From assembly GCA_002501205.1 (NCBI GenBank), contig DLRW01000087.1:1-64000 (forward strand): a DNA stretch of 64,000 nucleotides. Direction: 5' to 3'. Origin of the DNA: Flavobacteriales bacterium UBA7878 (GTDB taxonomy: Bacteria > Bacteroidota > Bacteroidia > Flavobacteriales > Schleiferiaceae). Below, piece by piece: positions 1 through 7,569 of the stretch. The notes under the pieces are model-generated. The model had not been told where the DNA came from and searched no databases. It saw nothing but the letters and a program-made list of their open reading frames with translations. The number at the start of each line of letters is the position of its first letter. The stretch's first letter is position 1. The position numbers were made by a program, and so were the translations under genes.

Positions 1-159
1 TTTTACCGTTTTGAGGGGATGAGCAATCCTGATGACAACAGTATTGTGTACGCCATCAGCGGGAAAGGTGGGATTAAAGGGGTGTTGGTGGATGCTTATG
101 GAGTGTATAGCGAAAGCCTTAGTGAGGCCATGGTGCACAAACTAAAAGTAAGTCACTGA
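1..159 (+). CDS. C-terminal end of a small conserved Bacteroidota protein (partial)
   Basis: The window opens inside this reading frame, so only the last 52 residues are visible. The tail contains FEGMSNPDDNSIVYAI and GVLVDAYGVYSE. I associate this pattern with a roughly 100-residue Bacteroidota protein of unknown role that databases often carry under the misleading name phosphoribosylpyrophosphate synthetase; no PRPP-synthase motif is visible in the part seen here. Its TGA stop shares one base with the ATG of the following polyphosphate kinase gene, so the two are probably translated from one message. The family link is from memory and needs a search; the frame itself is secure. Confidence 0.6.
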   Translation, partial: FYRFEGMSNPDDNSIVYAISGKGGIKGVLVDAYGVYSESLSEAMVHKLKVSH

Positions 160-890
160 TGATTGACCGCAGAAAAATAAATACACTTCCACCCCTGGAA
201 ACGCAAAAAGCTGAAACAAAACAAAAGTTAAAAGTGCTGCGGAAAAAGCTTTTTGAACTTCAGAATAAGTTTTATGCTGATGGCCGCTACAGCATGCTCA
301 TCATTTTGCAGGGAGTGGATGCTTCAGGTAAGGACGGCACCATTCGCCACGCATTCAGCAGCATGAATCCGCAGGGAGTGCAGGTAAAGTCTTTCAAGAA
401 ACCTACTGAGGACGAGCGCCAACATGATTTTCTGTGGCGTATCTATCCGCATTTTCCCGAAAAAGGAATGATCAAGATATTTAACCGGTCCTATTACGAA
501 GATATTTTGGTGCCTTCCGTAGAGAAAACCCTTTCTGAAGATGTATTGAAGCACCGCATCAACCTGATCAATGAACTGGAACATCATCTGGGGGCCAATA
601 ACACGGTGATTTTGAAATTTTACCTCCACCTATCAGAAGAAGAGCAGAAGAAGCGCATTGATGAACGCAAAACCAAACCCCACAAAAAATGGAAGTATGC
701 TGTGGAGGACGAACTTATACCCGGTCAGTGGGAGGCGTACAGGACAGCTTATCATAGCATTATCAATAACTGCAACCAATTGCCCTGGCATATAGTACCA
801 GCCGACAAACGCTGGTACCGAAATTATACGGCCGCCAATATTTTAATTGAACACCTTGAAAAACTGAATCTACAATATCCAAATAATTAA
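159..890 (+). CDS. ppk2: Polyphosphate kinase 2 family protein
   Basis: This protein transfers phosphate between polyphosphate and nucleotides in the cytosol. The 243 residues carry the family marks in order: a Walker A loop GVDASGKDGT near residue 52, the Walker B region FNRSYYEDILVP near residue 108, and the basic lid with RKTKPHKKWKY near residue 171. The length is that of a single-domain PPK2. Whether it prefers NMP, NDP or ADP cannot be told from sequence alone. The ATG overlaps the stop of the upstream gene by one base, and the copper ATPase gene starts 11 bases downstream, so all three look like one operon. Polyphosphate has been linked to metal tolerance, which would fit this neighbourhood (inference). 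Confidence 0.9.
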   Translation: MIDRRKINTLPPLETQKAETKQKLKVLRKKLFELQNKFYADGRYSMLIILQGVDASGKDGTIRHAFSSMNPQGVQVKSFKKPTEDERQHDFLWRIYPHFPEKGMIKIFNRSYYEDILVPSVEKTLSEDVLKHRINLINELEHHLGANNTVILKFYLHLSEEEQKKRIDERKTKPHKKWKYAVEDELIPGQWEAYRTAYHSIINNCNQLPWHIVPADKRWYRNYTAANILIEHLEKLNLQYPNN

Positions 891-901
891 ACACGGAAAG
901 C

Positions 902-2983
902 ATGGAAAATCATAAAGAGCATAATCACGAAGGACATAAAAAAGGAGAAGACCATAAAGGACATGAACATTCTCATCATAGTGGTCATGAGGGTCATAAC
1001 CCCGGCCATGGGGAAATGGGCCACGACCATCACAAAATGATGATTGAGGATTTTAAAAAGCGATTTTGGGTTTCCCTGATCCTGTCCATCCCTATCCTCG
1101 TTTTTTCACCCATGATACAAGGTTTCTTTGGTTATCAATGGTTGTTGCCAGGGAATGCCTATATCATTTTTGGTCTTTCCAGTATCGTCTATTTCTGGGG
1201 TGGATGGCCTTTTCTCAAAGGATTTTATACCGAACTGAAAGCTAAAGGGCCGGGCATGATGACCCTTATTGCCATGGCCATAAGTGTAGCCTATTTCTAC
1301 AGCTCAGCCACCGTCTTCGGGTTAGATGGCGAAGACTTCTTTTGGGAGCTGGCTACCTTGATAGTTATTATGCTCCTGGGGCATTGGGTAGAAATGAAAT
1401 CAGTGCTGGGAGCTTCCAAAGCCTTGCAATTGTTAGTAAGCATGATGCCTGCTGAAGCACACCGCGTTAGGGGGGATAATGTTGAAGATGTAAAGCTGGA
1501 AGATCTTCAGAAGGATGATGTCATTTTGATCAAGCCCGGTGAAAAGGTGCCGGCAGACGGTATCATTGTAGAAGGCGAAAGCTATCTCAACGAATCTATG
1601 CTTACCGGGGAGTCAAAACCCGTGAAAAAGGGAAAAGATCAAAAGATTATTGGTGGGTCGATTAATGGAAATGGATCGCTTAAGGCCAGGGTAGAGCACA
1701 CGGGCAAGGACAGTTACCTGAACAAGGTGATTACGATGGTAGAAGAAGCACAAAAGTCCAAATCCAAAATGCAAAACCTTTCAGATCGTGCGGCTAAATG
1801 GCTCACCTATATTGCGCTGGCAGTTGGCTTTGGAACTTTGGCCACATGGATAGTACTCGGTTTCCCCTTTGTATATGCCCTGGAAAGAATGGTAACGGTG
1901 ATGGTTATAGCCTGTCCACATGCTTTGGGTCTGGCAATCCCGCTGGTGGTGGCCATCTCTACGGCCATCTCCGCACAAAATGGCCTGCTTATTCGAAACC
2001 GAACCGCTTTTGAGGAATCACGAAAAATATCAGCCCTGGTATTTGATAAAACCGGCACATTGACAAAGGGTGATTTTGGTGTAACCAGGATAGAAACAGT
2101 AGATCAAGGGTTTGATGCAGACGAGTTATTGAGACTGGCAAGTGGCCTGGAGCAAAGCTCTGAACACCCCATTGCGGTGGGTATCATAAAAAAAGTAAAA
2201 GAGCAAAAGATTAAAATTCCTAAACTAGAAAACTTCAATGCCATCACCGGCAAAGGTGTAGAAGCCAAAGTAGAGGGTAAAGATGTGAAAGTGGTGAGCC
2301 CGGGATATTTGAAAGACGAAAATATCTCCATTCCTGAAAATGCTTATAGCAGTGCTGCTGAGACCGTAGTTTTTATTCTCGTTGACAATAAACTGGCCGG
2401 TTACATCGCGTTGGCCGATGAGATAAGACCTGAAAGTGCAGAAGCAATTAAGGTATTTAAAAACAACAATATAAAAGTGATGATGGCCACTGGCGATAAT
2501 GAAACAGTCGCTAAGGCAGTGAGTGAAGAATTAGGACTGGACGGTTATTACTCAGAAGTACTGCCACACCAAAAGGTAGAAATCGTAAAAGAACTGCAAT
2601 CAAAAGGTGAATTTGTAGCCATGACAGGTGATGGTGTAAATGATGCCCCCGCCCTGGCACAGGCAGATGTGGGAATTGCCGTGAGCTCAGGTACTGATGT
2701 AGCAGCAGAAACGGCAGATATTATCTTGGTGAACAGCAATCCGCAAGACATTGCGAACCTAATTTTATTCGGTAAGGCCACTTACAACAAGATGATCCAA
2801 AACCTGGTTTGGGCTACCGGTTACAATGCTTTTGCTATCCCATTGGCAGCAGGAGTTCTGTATTCAACAGGATTTGTATTGGGGCCTGCTGTAGGGGCTG
2901 TTTTCATGAGCTTAAGTACCATTATCGTAGCAATCAACGCACAGTTGCTGAAAGGGAAGATGCGAAAATCAAAAGACGTATGA
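902..2983 (+). CDS. copB: CopB-type copper-translocating P1B-3 ATPase
   Basis: This is an inner-membrane heavy-metal pump that exports copper from the cytosol using ATP. The N terminus (about 45 residues) is a His/Gly/Glu-rich metal-binding tail in place of an HMA domain. The ATPase marks follow: TGES near residue 235, the transmembrane CPH motif at C338-P-H340, the phosphorylated aspartate D382 in DKTGTLTKG, the SSEHP motif, and GDGVNDAPALA near residue 577. CPH together with YNAFAIP and MSLST in the last membrane helices is the signature of subgroup P1B-3 (CopB), which favours Cu(II) or Ag(I) over the CPC-type CopA. The 693-residue length is normal. The gene follows ppk2 by 11 bases and its TGA overlaps the next ATG. 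Confidence 0.93.
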   Translation: MENHKEHNHEGHKKGEDHKGHEHSHHSGHEGHNPGHGEMGHDHHKMMIEDFKKRFWVSLILSIPILVFSPMIQGFFGYQWLLPGNAYIIFGLSSIVYFWGGWPFLKGFYTELKAKGPGMMTLIAMAISVAYFYSSATVFGLDGEDFFWELATLIVIMLLGHWVEMKSVLGASKALQLLVSMMPAEAHRVRGDNVEDVKLEDLQKDDVILIKPGEKVPADGIIVEGESYLNESMLTGESKPVKKGKDQKIIGGSINGNGSLKARVEHTGKDSYLNKVITMVEEAQKSKSKMQNLSDRAAKWLTYIALAVGFGTLATWIVLGFPFVYALERMVTVMVIACPHALGLAIPLVVAISTAISAQNGLLIRNRTAFEESRKISALVFDKTGTLTKGDFGVTRIETVDQGFDADELLRLASGLEQSSEHPIAVGIIKKVKEQKIKIPKLENFNAITGKGVEAKVEGKDVKVVSPGYLKDENISIPENAYSSAAETVVFILVDNKLAGYIALADEIRPESAEAIKVFKNNNIKVMMATGDNETVAKAVSEELGLDGYYSEVLPHQKVEIVKELQSKGEFVAMTGDGVNDAPALAQADVGIAVSSGTDVAAETADIILVNSNPQDIANLILFGKATYNKMIQNLVWATGYNAFAIPLAAGVLYSTGFVLGPAVGAVFMSLSTIIVAINAQLLKGKMRKSKDV

Positions 2984-3501
2984 ATTTTAATCTGGATTTG
3001 TTTGTAACACCTGTCCTTGCCCTTTCCCTTGTGCTGTGGGGGTATATCTATTTCAGTAAGCTGGTAAAGAACCGAAACCGGTTTCACAAAACACTCTGGG
3101 CAATAGCCCTGCTGGCGTTCGGGCTAGACTGGATATGGGAAGTGGCGCAGGGGCCACTCTACGAAGGTTTTGTATTTGACCTTGAACACATTAGTTTTTG
3201 TGGCCTTGCCTCTATTGCAGATATGTTTATGGTGATTCTACTGTGGTTTGGATTCGCCCTTATTTACAAGGATATTTATTGGATAGGGCAAATGAAAGGG
3301 AGACGCGTTTTCTGGCTCATCCTGGCAGGAGGTATCGGAGCCATACTGGCCGAAATGCGCCATACCACTGCCGGAAACTGGAGCTACGCCCAGGATATGC
3401 CATTAATCCCCTGGGTTGAGGTCGGCTTGTCGCCAGTGCTCCAATTCAGTTTCTTACCACTTATTATTTTCTTTTTTACTAAGAGGATTGTAAATAGGTG
3501 A
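2980..3501 (+). CDS. Small multi-spanning membrane protein downstream of copB
   Basis: I do not recognise a named family. The start chosen is the ATG at 2980, which overlaps the copB stop in an ATGA arrangement. The same frame stays open upstream inside copB, but that part is a shadow of the ATPase. The 173 residues form four to five hydrophobic segments (around 8-28, 40-55, 75-100, 112-130 and 150-168) with a basic C terminus. Polar and aromatic residues in or near the membrane include a D-W-I-W-E-V-A-Q stretch and an E-M-R-H motif. Translational coupling to copB suggests an accessory role in copper export or membrane protection (inference from position only). Confidence 0.75.
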   Translation: MNFNLDLFVTPVLALSLVLWGYIYFSKLVKNRNRFHKTLWAIALLAFGLDWIWEVAQGPLYEGFVFDLEHISFCGLASIADMFMVILLWFGFALIYKDIYWIGQMKGRRVFWLILAGGIGAILAEMRHTTAGNWSYAQDMPLIPWVEVGLSPVLQFSFLPLIIFFFTKRIVNR

Positions 3502-3506
3502 ATGAG

Positions 3507-3528
3507 GCTAAAGACATTTCTCTTTAGC
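3507..3528 (+). terminator. Hairpin after the copB operon
   Basis: A perfect 7-bp stem (GCTAAAG / CTTTAGC) with an 8-base loop starts six bases after the stop codon of the copB partner gene. No run of T follows, so termination would be weak or protein-assisted. The position argues for an operon end. Confidence 0.4.
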
Positions 3529-3630
3529 TAAAAGAAAGGCACCTTTGATTAAATAGATCATCATTTCAAAAGCGATAAGGTGCCAGAGTTTGGGGAGAAT
3601 AATTTGTGGTTTTAGTAAACAAATAATGAT

Positions 3631-5730
3631 ATGAAGCGTCACTTTGCAATATTTAATTCAGACCAAGTTTCTAAAGATGGAACTCAATTCTCAATTGCTG
3701 CTCTTGAAGACGGAGTTTGGCAGTCTTCCATTTATGGTATTCCATCCAACATGTCACATGATTTGCACAAACCTATTGGCTGGGCTTACGCAAAGGGGCT
3801 TTACTTTGATTTTCAGAAAACCCTGACCGTTGGGTATTTCTTAATAGGTGAAAGTGACGCTGATTTCGAAAATATCAATAATGCCAGAAGGTCGTTTTTC
3901 TTAAACATGCTGACAAAATCGATAGAACCACACCAAAAAGATTTTATCGAAGAGCTGGATGAAACGTTTGATGAGTCAATCGGAAAGTTTTTCTACAACA
4001 ACTTAGTTCTTTACAATCAGAGTGATGTACTTTTTAAATTTTATCCGAAATTGGCTCAACAAGTAGAGAATGACAAGGACAACCTAATAGATATTGAAGT
4101 TCTGTTAGCTGATTTTGAATACCTGGGATATGGTATTTTCAAAGATAGATCTTCAAATAAAACAGTTTTAGCTCACCCATATTTTCGGAAGTCCTTATCT
4201 CACTACAACAATTTTCATTCAATGTTTCTGGATGAACTGGTGAGACTAAGTGAAGAAGAAGGCTTAAAAGCGAAGATCAAGCTCGATCCCGATTTTATTG
4301 GGTTTAGTCCGTCTTTTCTCCAATCGTTTGAATTTGAATATTGGTGGGGTCCGAAGTATGACGATAATATTTCATCCATTCAGCCGGGGTTAACAGTTCA
4401 TAAGAGTGATGAATTTGAAAGACTTTACTACAATATTGACCGAACAGAGTTCTTTTGGAAGGCAAATAACGAATTGCATGAGTTTGAATTAGAAGAAGTT
4501 AAAGATGAACCCGCACCTACACTAAACGACACTTATGCTTGTAGATACATTCACTCCATTTACAATAAGGATAAAAAGGAGTTCCAACATTTTGACGGAG
4601 CAATTAGAGCCTACTCAACCGACCTTATGATTGAGAGATTAGATTCCAAAATGACCGAATTTGGTCGAAGAAGTAATTATACAAAGTTATTCAGGGTAGA
4701 CGGTAAACTTTCTTTAGATCGATGGAAGTCCCTTGTTACCAATTATCTGCAAGGAAACCCACAAATTTACGAGTACTTTAACCTTCCAAAACCTGCAGTT
4801 AAACAAATTCCGAATCATGAGGAAGAAAAAACCCCGTTAGAGAAATACATTCCTTACTCCATAAGTAAAGATGATGGGATACGTATGCTCGTGAGCTATC
4901 ATGCCAAAAAAGATCATGGTGACAGAACCCGATATGTGTCAATACCAGATGTAATTCATTTAGAGGATGGTCAGCACGATGCGATCGAGTATTTCACCAT
5001 TGAAGTAAAAAAAGCGCTCAACCGTATTGGAGAAGACCTTGAGATGCCGAATCGTTGTAAGTATATGTGCCCTGAGGACTACTATATTAACATTCCATGT
5101 ATCTACCACTCATCAAGTAATACACAACAACTGGTAAATAAGACGGCTGAGGCTCTTAAAATGGTAGTTGAGTCCTTGTTCAAAAAGAATAATGAGGAGG
5201 TACTATCATTCACTTTTGCCTGGAACGTTGAAGACAAGGAGTTAAGAATAAGCACAGTCGGTCATGTATCAGATTTAAATAACTGGTTTAGCCACTGCGG
5301 AATTATTCCGACCGAAAGAGAAGCCTTTAAAACGTGGCTTAAACAACAGCAAGAATTTTGCTCGAAGAATGGCATGGCAACTTCCACTCCGGTCCTGTCC
5401 GAAGTAATCCAGAGTGATGGGGTCTTGTATTTTAAGAGAAGAGTAACTCAACTCGATGTTGACATGGAGATCATTAAAGGGAAAAAATTGAAATTTGAAG
5501 TACAGGCGGACGAATCTAAAAATGACCTTATTGAAAGCCTTTCTAACAAACAAATCTTCATTGCACCCTCTATGATTATCGAAGAAATGATCTGCTCGAA
5601 ATCAGGCCGGAACTATTTTGAGAGCCCTTATTCGATTGTCTTAGATGACGGAGTTGGTCAGTACATGAAAAAGTTCAAACCTGCTACTTTTCACTGGACA
5701 GATAAGCCACGGCCAATTAACTTTCAGTAG
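3631..5730 (+). CDS. Unknown 699-residue protein with a prohead-protease-like N terminus
   Basis: No named family is recognised. The first 75 residues resemble the start of HK97-type prohead serine proteases (S78 / assemblin fold): a beta strand with FNSDQVSKDG, then a short helix, then SHDLHKPIGWA with candidate catalytic H43, then GLYFD and a further strand. The matching catalytic serine is not obvious, so activity is uncertain. The middle part carries VLAHPYFRKSLSHYNNF and, at residues 237-242, YWWGPK followed by an acidic and aromatic stretch. The C-terminal 300 residues are soluble and mixed alpha/beta. There are no membrane segments. A DUF4238 gene follows after 16 bases. The DNA looks more AT-rich than the metal genes on both sides, which suggests separate acquisition. 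Confidence 0.7.
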   Translation: MKRHFAIFNSDQVSKDGTQFSIAALEDGVWQSSIYGIPSNMSHDLHKPIGWAYAKGLYFDFQKTLTVGYFLIGESDADFENINNARRSFFLNMLTKSIEPHQKDFIEELDETFDESIGKFFYNNLVLYNQSDVLFKFYPKLAQQVENDKDNLIDIEVLLADFEYLGYGIFKDRSSNKTVLAHPYFRKSLSHYNNFHSMFLDELVRLSEEEGLKAKIKLDPDFIGFSPSFLQSFEFEYWWGPKYDDNISSIQPGLTVHKSDEFERLYYNIDRTEFFWKANNELHEFELEEVKDEPAPTLNDTYACRYIHSIYNKDKKEFQHFDGAIRAYSTDLMIERLDSKMTEFGRRSNYTKLFRVDGKLSLDRWKSLVTNYLQGNPQIYEYFNLPKPAVKQIPNHEEEKTPLEKYIPYSISKDDGIRMLVSYHAKKDHGDRTRYVSIPDVIHLEDGQHDAIEYFTIEVKKALNRIGEDLEMPNRCKYMCPEDYYINIPCIYHSSSNTQQLVNKTAEALKMVVESLFKKNNEEVLSFTFAWNVEDKELRISTVGHVSDLNNWFSHCGIIPTEREAFKTWLKQQQEFCSKNGMATSTPVLSEVIQSDGVLYFKRRVTQLDVDMEIIKGKKLKFEVQADESKNDLIESLSNKQIFIAPSMIIEEMICSKSGRNYFESPYSIVLDDGVGQYMKKFKPATFHWTDKPRPINFQ

Positions 5731-5746
5731 ATCACAAGAACTTATA

Positions 5747-6784
5747 ATGCCAAAAAAGAAACGACATCATTACATCCCAAAATTCTACTTAAAAAGGTTT
5801 TCTACCAACAATGAAGGCAAGCACATAGGATTATACAATCATGCCAATAGAATATTCGTACAGAAAGCCCCTTTGAAACAACAAGCATATGAGAATTTCC
5901 TGTATGGTGAAGATCCTGAAATAGAGGATGCACTGGCTGCTATGGAAGATACGATGGCCAAACTTTTCTACTACTGGACGGAAGATAAATTACTCATTCC
6001 ACCACCTCCTGAAACTAACGGTTTTAAGCTGTTAAAGCAGTTTATTCTGTTCCAATCTTTTAGGACTCCAAAGTCTGGAGATAACATAATGGAATCGCTC
6101 AATCACAATCTAAAAGCTCTTGCAAAGGAGATTGAACCTGAACTATGGAAACATTTAGAAAAAGGTGGGAGGTTAGTTCATGAAAACCCCGTTTTACTCA
6201 TGCTCCTTAACTCCATCAAGCATCAAAAACTTTTGGATTTTCTGGACTGTCGTTTTTTGGTTAACCTATCCCCATTACCCTTCATCTCTTCAGATGCACC
6301 CGTAGTTTATTACAATCAACTGATGGAGCAAACAGGGAATTATATAGGTGCTACCGGACTTGTAGCAAAGGGCCTTCAAATCTTTTATCCCATTCATCCC
6401 AGGTTAATGATATGCCTATATGATTCAAAAGTTTATGATTTTGGTGATGGTTGTGAGAACTGCTGTTCAACAGAATCAATTGAAGAAATACACCAATTGA
6501 ATGGTCTTCAACTAATCAATAGTAAATCGCAAGTCTTTTTTGACGAATCTATATCGAAAGAATATGTTACGGAACTCAGTAATCACTTTCTTGAATACAG
6601 AAAGACTGCCAAAAACATCAATAAGGTTATCAGACAGGAGGCTCGAAAGTTCCTGTTCATGAGTTCAGAAGATCCTCATATTAACCTGCAATTAGACTTT
6701 TTTACTCTGAAAGTGAACCCCAAAAGTTTTGAAGGAGAATTTGCTCCAGCAAGGCATTCTTCTCTAAAGCATACCAAAGATTAG
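5747..6784 (+). CDS. DUF4238 family protein
   Basis: The N-terminal motif HHYIPKFYLKRF (residues 7-18), preceded by a short Lys/Arg run, is the hallmark of DUF4238, a family of unknown biochemical function. The 345 residues are soluble, and an SSDAPV motif near residue 183 fits the family. The family is scattered across bacteria in accessory positions; a nuclease- or defence-related role has not been shown to my knowledge. The gene lies 16 bases after the 699-residue gene on the same strand, so the two are probably co-expressed and act together (inference). No terminator is visible behind it before the promoter at 6901. Confidence 0.75.
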   Translation: MPKKKRHHYIPKFYLKRFSTNNEGKHIGLYNHANRIFVQKAPLKQQAYENFLYGEDPEIEDALAAMEDTMAKLFYYWTEDKLLIPPPPETNGFKLLKQFILFQSFRTPKSGDNIMESLNHNLKALAKEIEPELWKHLEKGGRLVHENPVLLMLLNSIKHQKLLDFLDCRFLVNLSPLPFISSDAPVVYYNQLMEQTGNYIGATGLVAKGLQIFYPIHPRLMICLYDSKVYDFGDGCENCCSTESIEEIHQLNGLQLINSKSQVFFDESISKEYVTELSNHFLEYRKTAKNINKVIRQEARKFLFMSSEDPHINLQLDFFTLKVNPKSFEGEFAPARHSSLKHTKD

Positions 6785-6879
6785 GGAGGTTCTCAAAATT
6801 GGATCAATCCCAAGATTTCCAATAAATGCAAACTTATAAACACGTCATATAATCTTATCTTCCTATTTGGAATACACCC

Positions 6880-6894
6880 ATGTGCCTCCAGCAG
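6880..6894 (+). repeat. 15-bp direct repeat, left copy
   Basis: ATGTGCCTCCAGCAG occurs here and again, in the same orientation, at 18529-18543. The two copies bracket exactly the cation-efflux and mercury operons. A 15-bp match is close to what chance allows in a window of this size, so only the placement makes it notable. Confidence 0.4.
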
Positions 6895-6900
6895 CTACTT

Positions 6901-6931
6901 TTTGAAATCTCAAGACCTTTTCTTATTTTTG
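6901..6931 (+). promoter_or_regulatory. Bacteroidota-type promoter of the cation-efflux operon
   Basis: TTTG at 6901-6904, a 19-base spacer and TATTTTTG at 6924-6931 match the -33/-7 consensus TTTG-N19-TANNTTTG without mismatch. Transcription should start near 6936-6938, on top of the GTG taken as the start of the DUF6660 gene. This either makes the message leaderless or pushes first translation to a later gene. Confidence 0.7.
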
Positions 6932-6937
6932 CCGACT

Positions 6938-7261
6938 GTGAAATGGCTATGCTACATATTGGCAGTTTATTTTCTGGGTCTTTCGTTCATAACCTGTGCG
7001 GATGATCTTAGCAATAATCCCTCTACTGAAAATCAGCAGGTTGTGATGAACAGTGATTCCCATTCCGGGCACGATAACGGGTCATCTTCCAATGATTTAT
7101 GTAATCCAATATGCTCCTGCCATTGTTGTCATATCCATGTTATCTTCCCCAATGCAATGAGCGAAGCCAATCCACTTGGCAATCCATCGCATTACCCTTT
7201 TTATCATCAAAATTTCAAAAGCCTCGACCTCTTCGAGCTTTTTATTCCTCCAAGAGCCTAA
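6938..7261 (+). CDS. DUF6660 family small Cys/His-rich secreted protein
   Basis: Small proteins of this type sit at the head of czc/cus-like operons in Bacteroidota. From GTG 6938 there are 107 residues: a hydrophobic export leader of about 20 residues ending in FITC (a possible lipobox cysteine), a Ser/Asn/His linker, and then CNPICSCHCCHIHV, a dense cysteine and histidine cluster suited to metal binding in the periplasm. An earlier in-frame TTG at 6902 lies inside the promoter, so it is rejected as the start. The GTG is only a few bases from the predicted transcription start. The family assignment rests on the Cys cluster and the context. Confidence 0.65.
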   Translation: MKWLCYILAVYFLGLSFITCADDLSNNPSTENQQVVMNSDSHSGHDNGSSSNDLCNPICSCHCCHIHVIFPNAMSEANPLGNPSHYPFYHQNFKSLDLFELFIPPRA

Positions 7262-7296
7262 ACCCGGGCAATTTCAGGATAGTTATGCCTTTTCAT

Positions 7297-7309
7297 CTCC
7301 TCAGAGGAG
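7297..7309. repeat. Short perfect palindrome between DUF6660 and the efflux genes
   Basis: CTCCTC-A-GAGGAG forms a perfect 6-bp inverted repeat around a single base in the 155-base gap before the next gene. It could be a small hairpin or a regulator site. Nothing else in this gap is recognisable. Confidence 0.25.
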
Positions 7310-7416
7310 CTGATAGAGCAGCTATTTCAATAATCCTGATTTCATAAGCCTTTTTTGTGTCAGGCCGGAAAACGGCATTATCTGTAGCAAGAATTTTTAA
7401 TTCAAGAAAAGGGCAG

Positions 7417-7557
7417 TTGAGTAAAAAGAAAAAAGGCAGCGAGAAAGTTACCTGGCAAAAAGTGCTAAAGTGGTTCTTAATTGCCATTGGTTGTATAATC
7501 CTGCTCTTAGCCACTATCGACCGGGTACATCATTACTTCACTGTCCATTTAAAATAA
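7417..7557 (+). CDS. Small single-pass membrane protein
   Basis: This is a 46-residue protein if translation begins at TTG 7417; the frame also has a GTG at 7357 that would add 20 residues. It has a strongly basic N terminus with a KKKK run, a hydrophobic helix (WFLIAIGCIILLLAT) and a short His-containing tail. The start is uncertain because no ATG is available. It ends 12 bases before the RND transporter gene, so it is probably co-translated with it and could be a small accessory subunit (inference). No family is recognised. Confidence 0.45.
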   Translation: MSKKKKGSEKVTWQKVLKWFLIAIGCIILLLATIDRVHHYFTVHLK

Positions 7558-7569
7558 CATCAAAGCATT

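Noticed and set aside
6902..6937. TTG 6902 as start of the DUF6660 gene
   Set aside because: It lies within the -33 box of a perfect promoter, so it cannot be part of that transcript.
7111..7347. 78-codon frame overlapping the DUF6660 gene
   Set aside because: Out-of-frame shadow of the Cys-rich region; no independent start signal.
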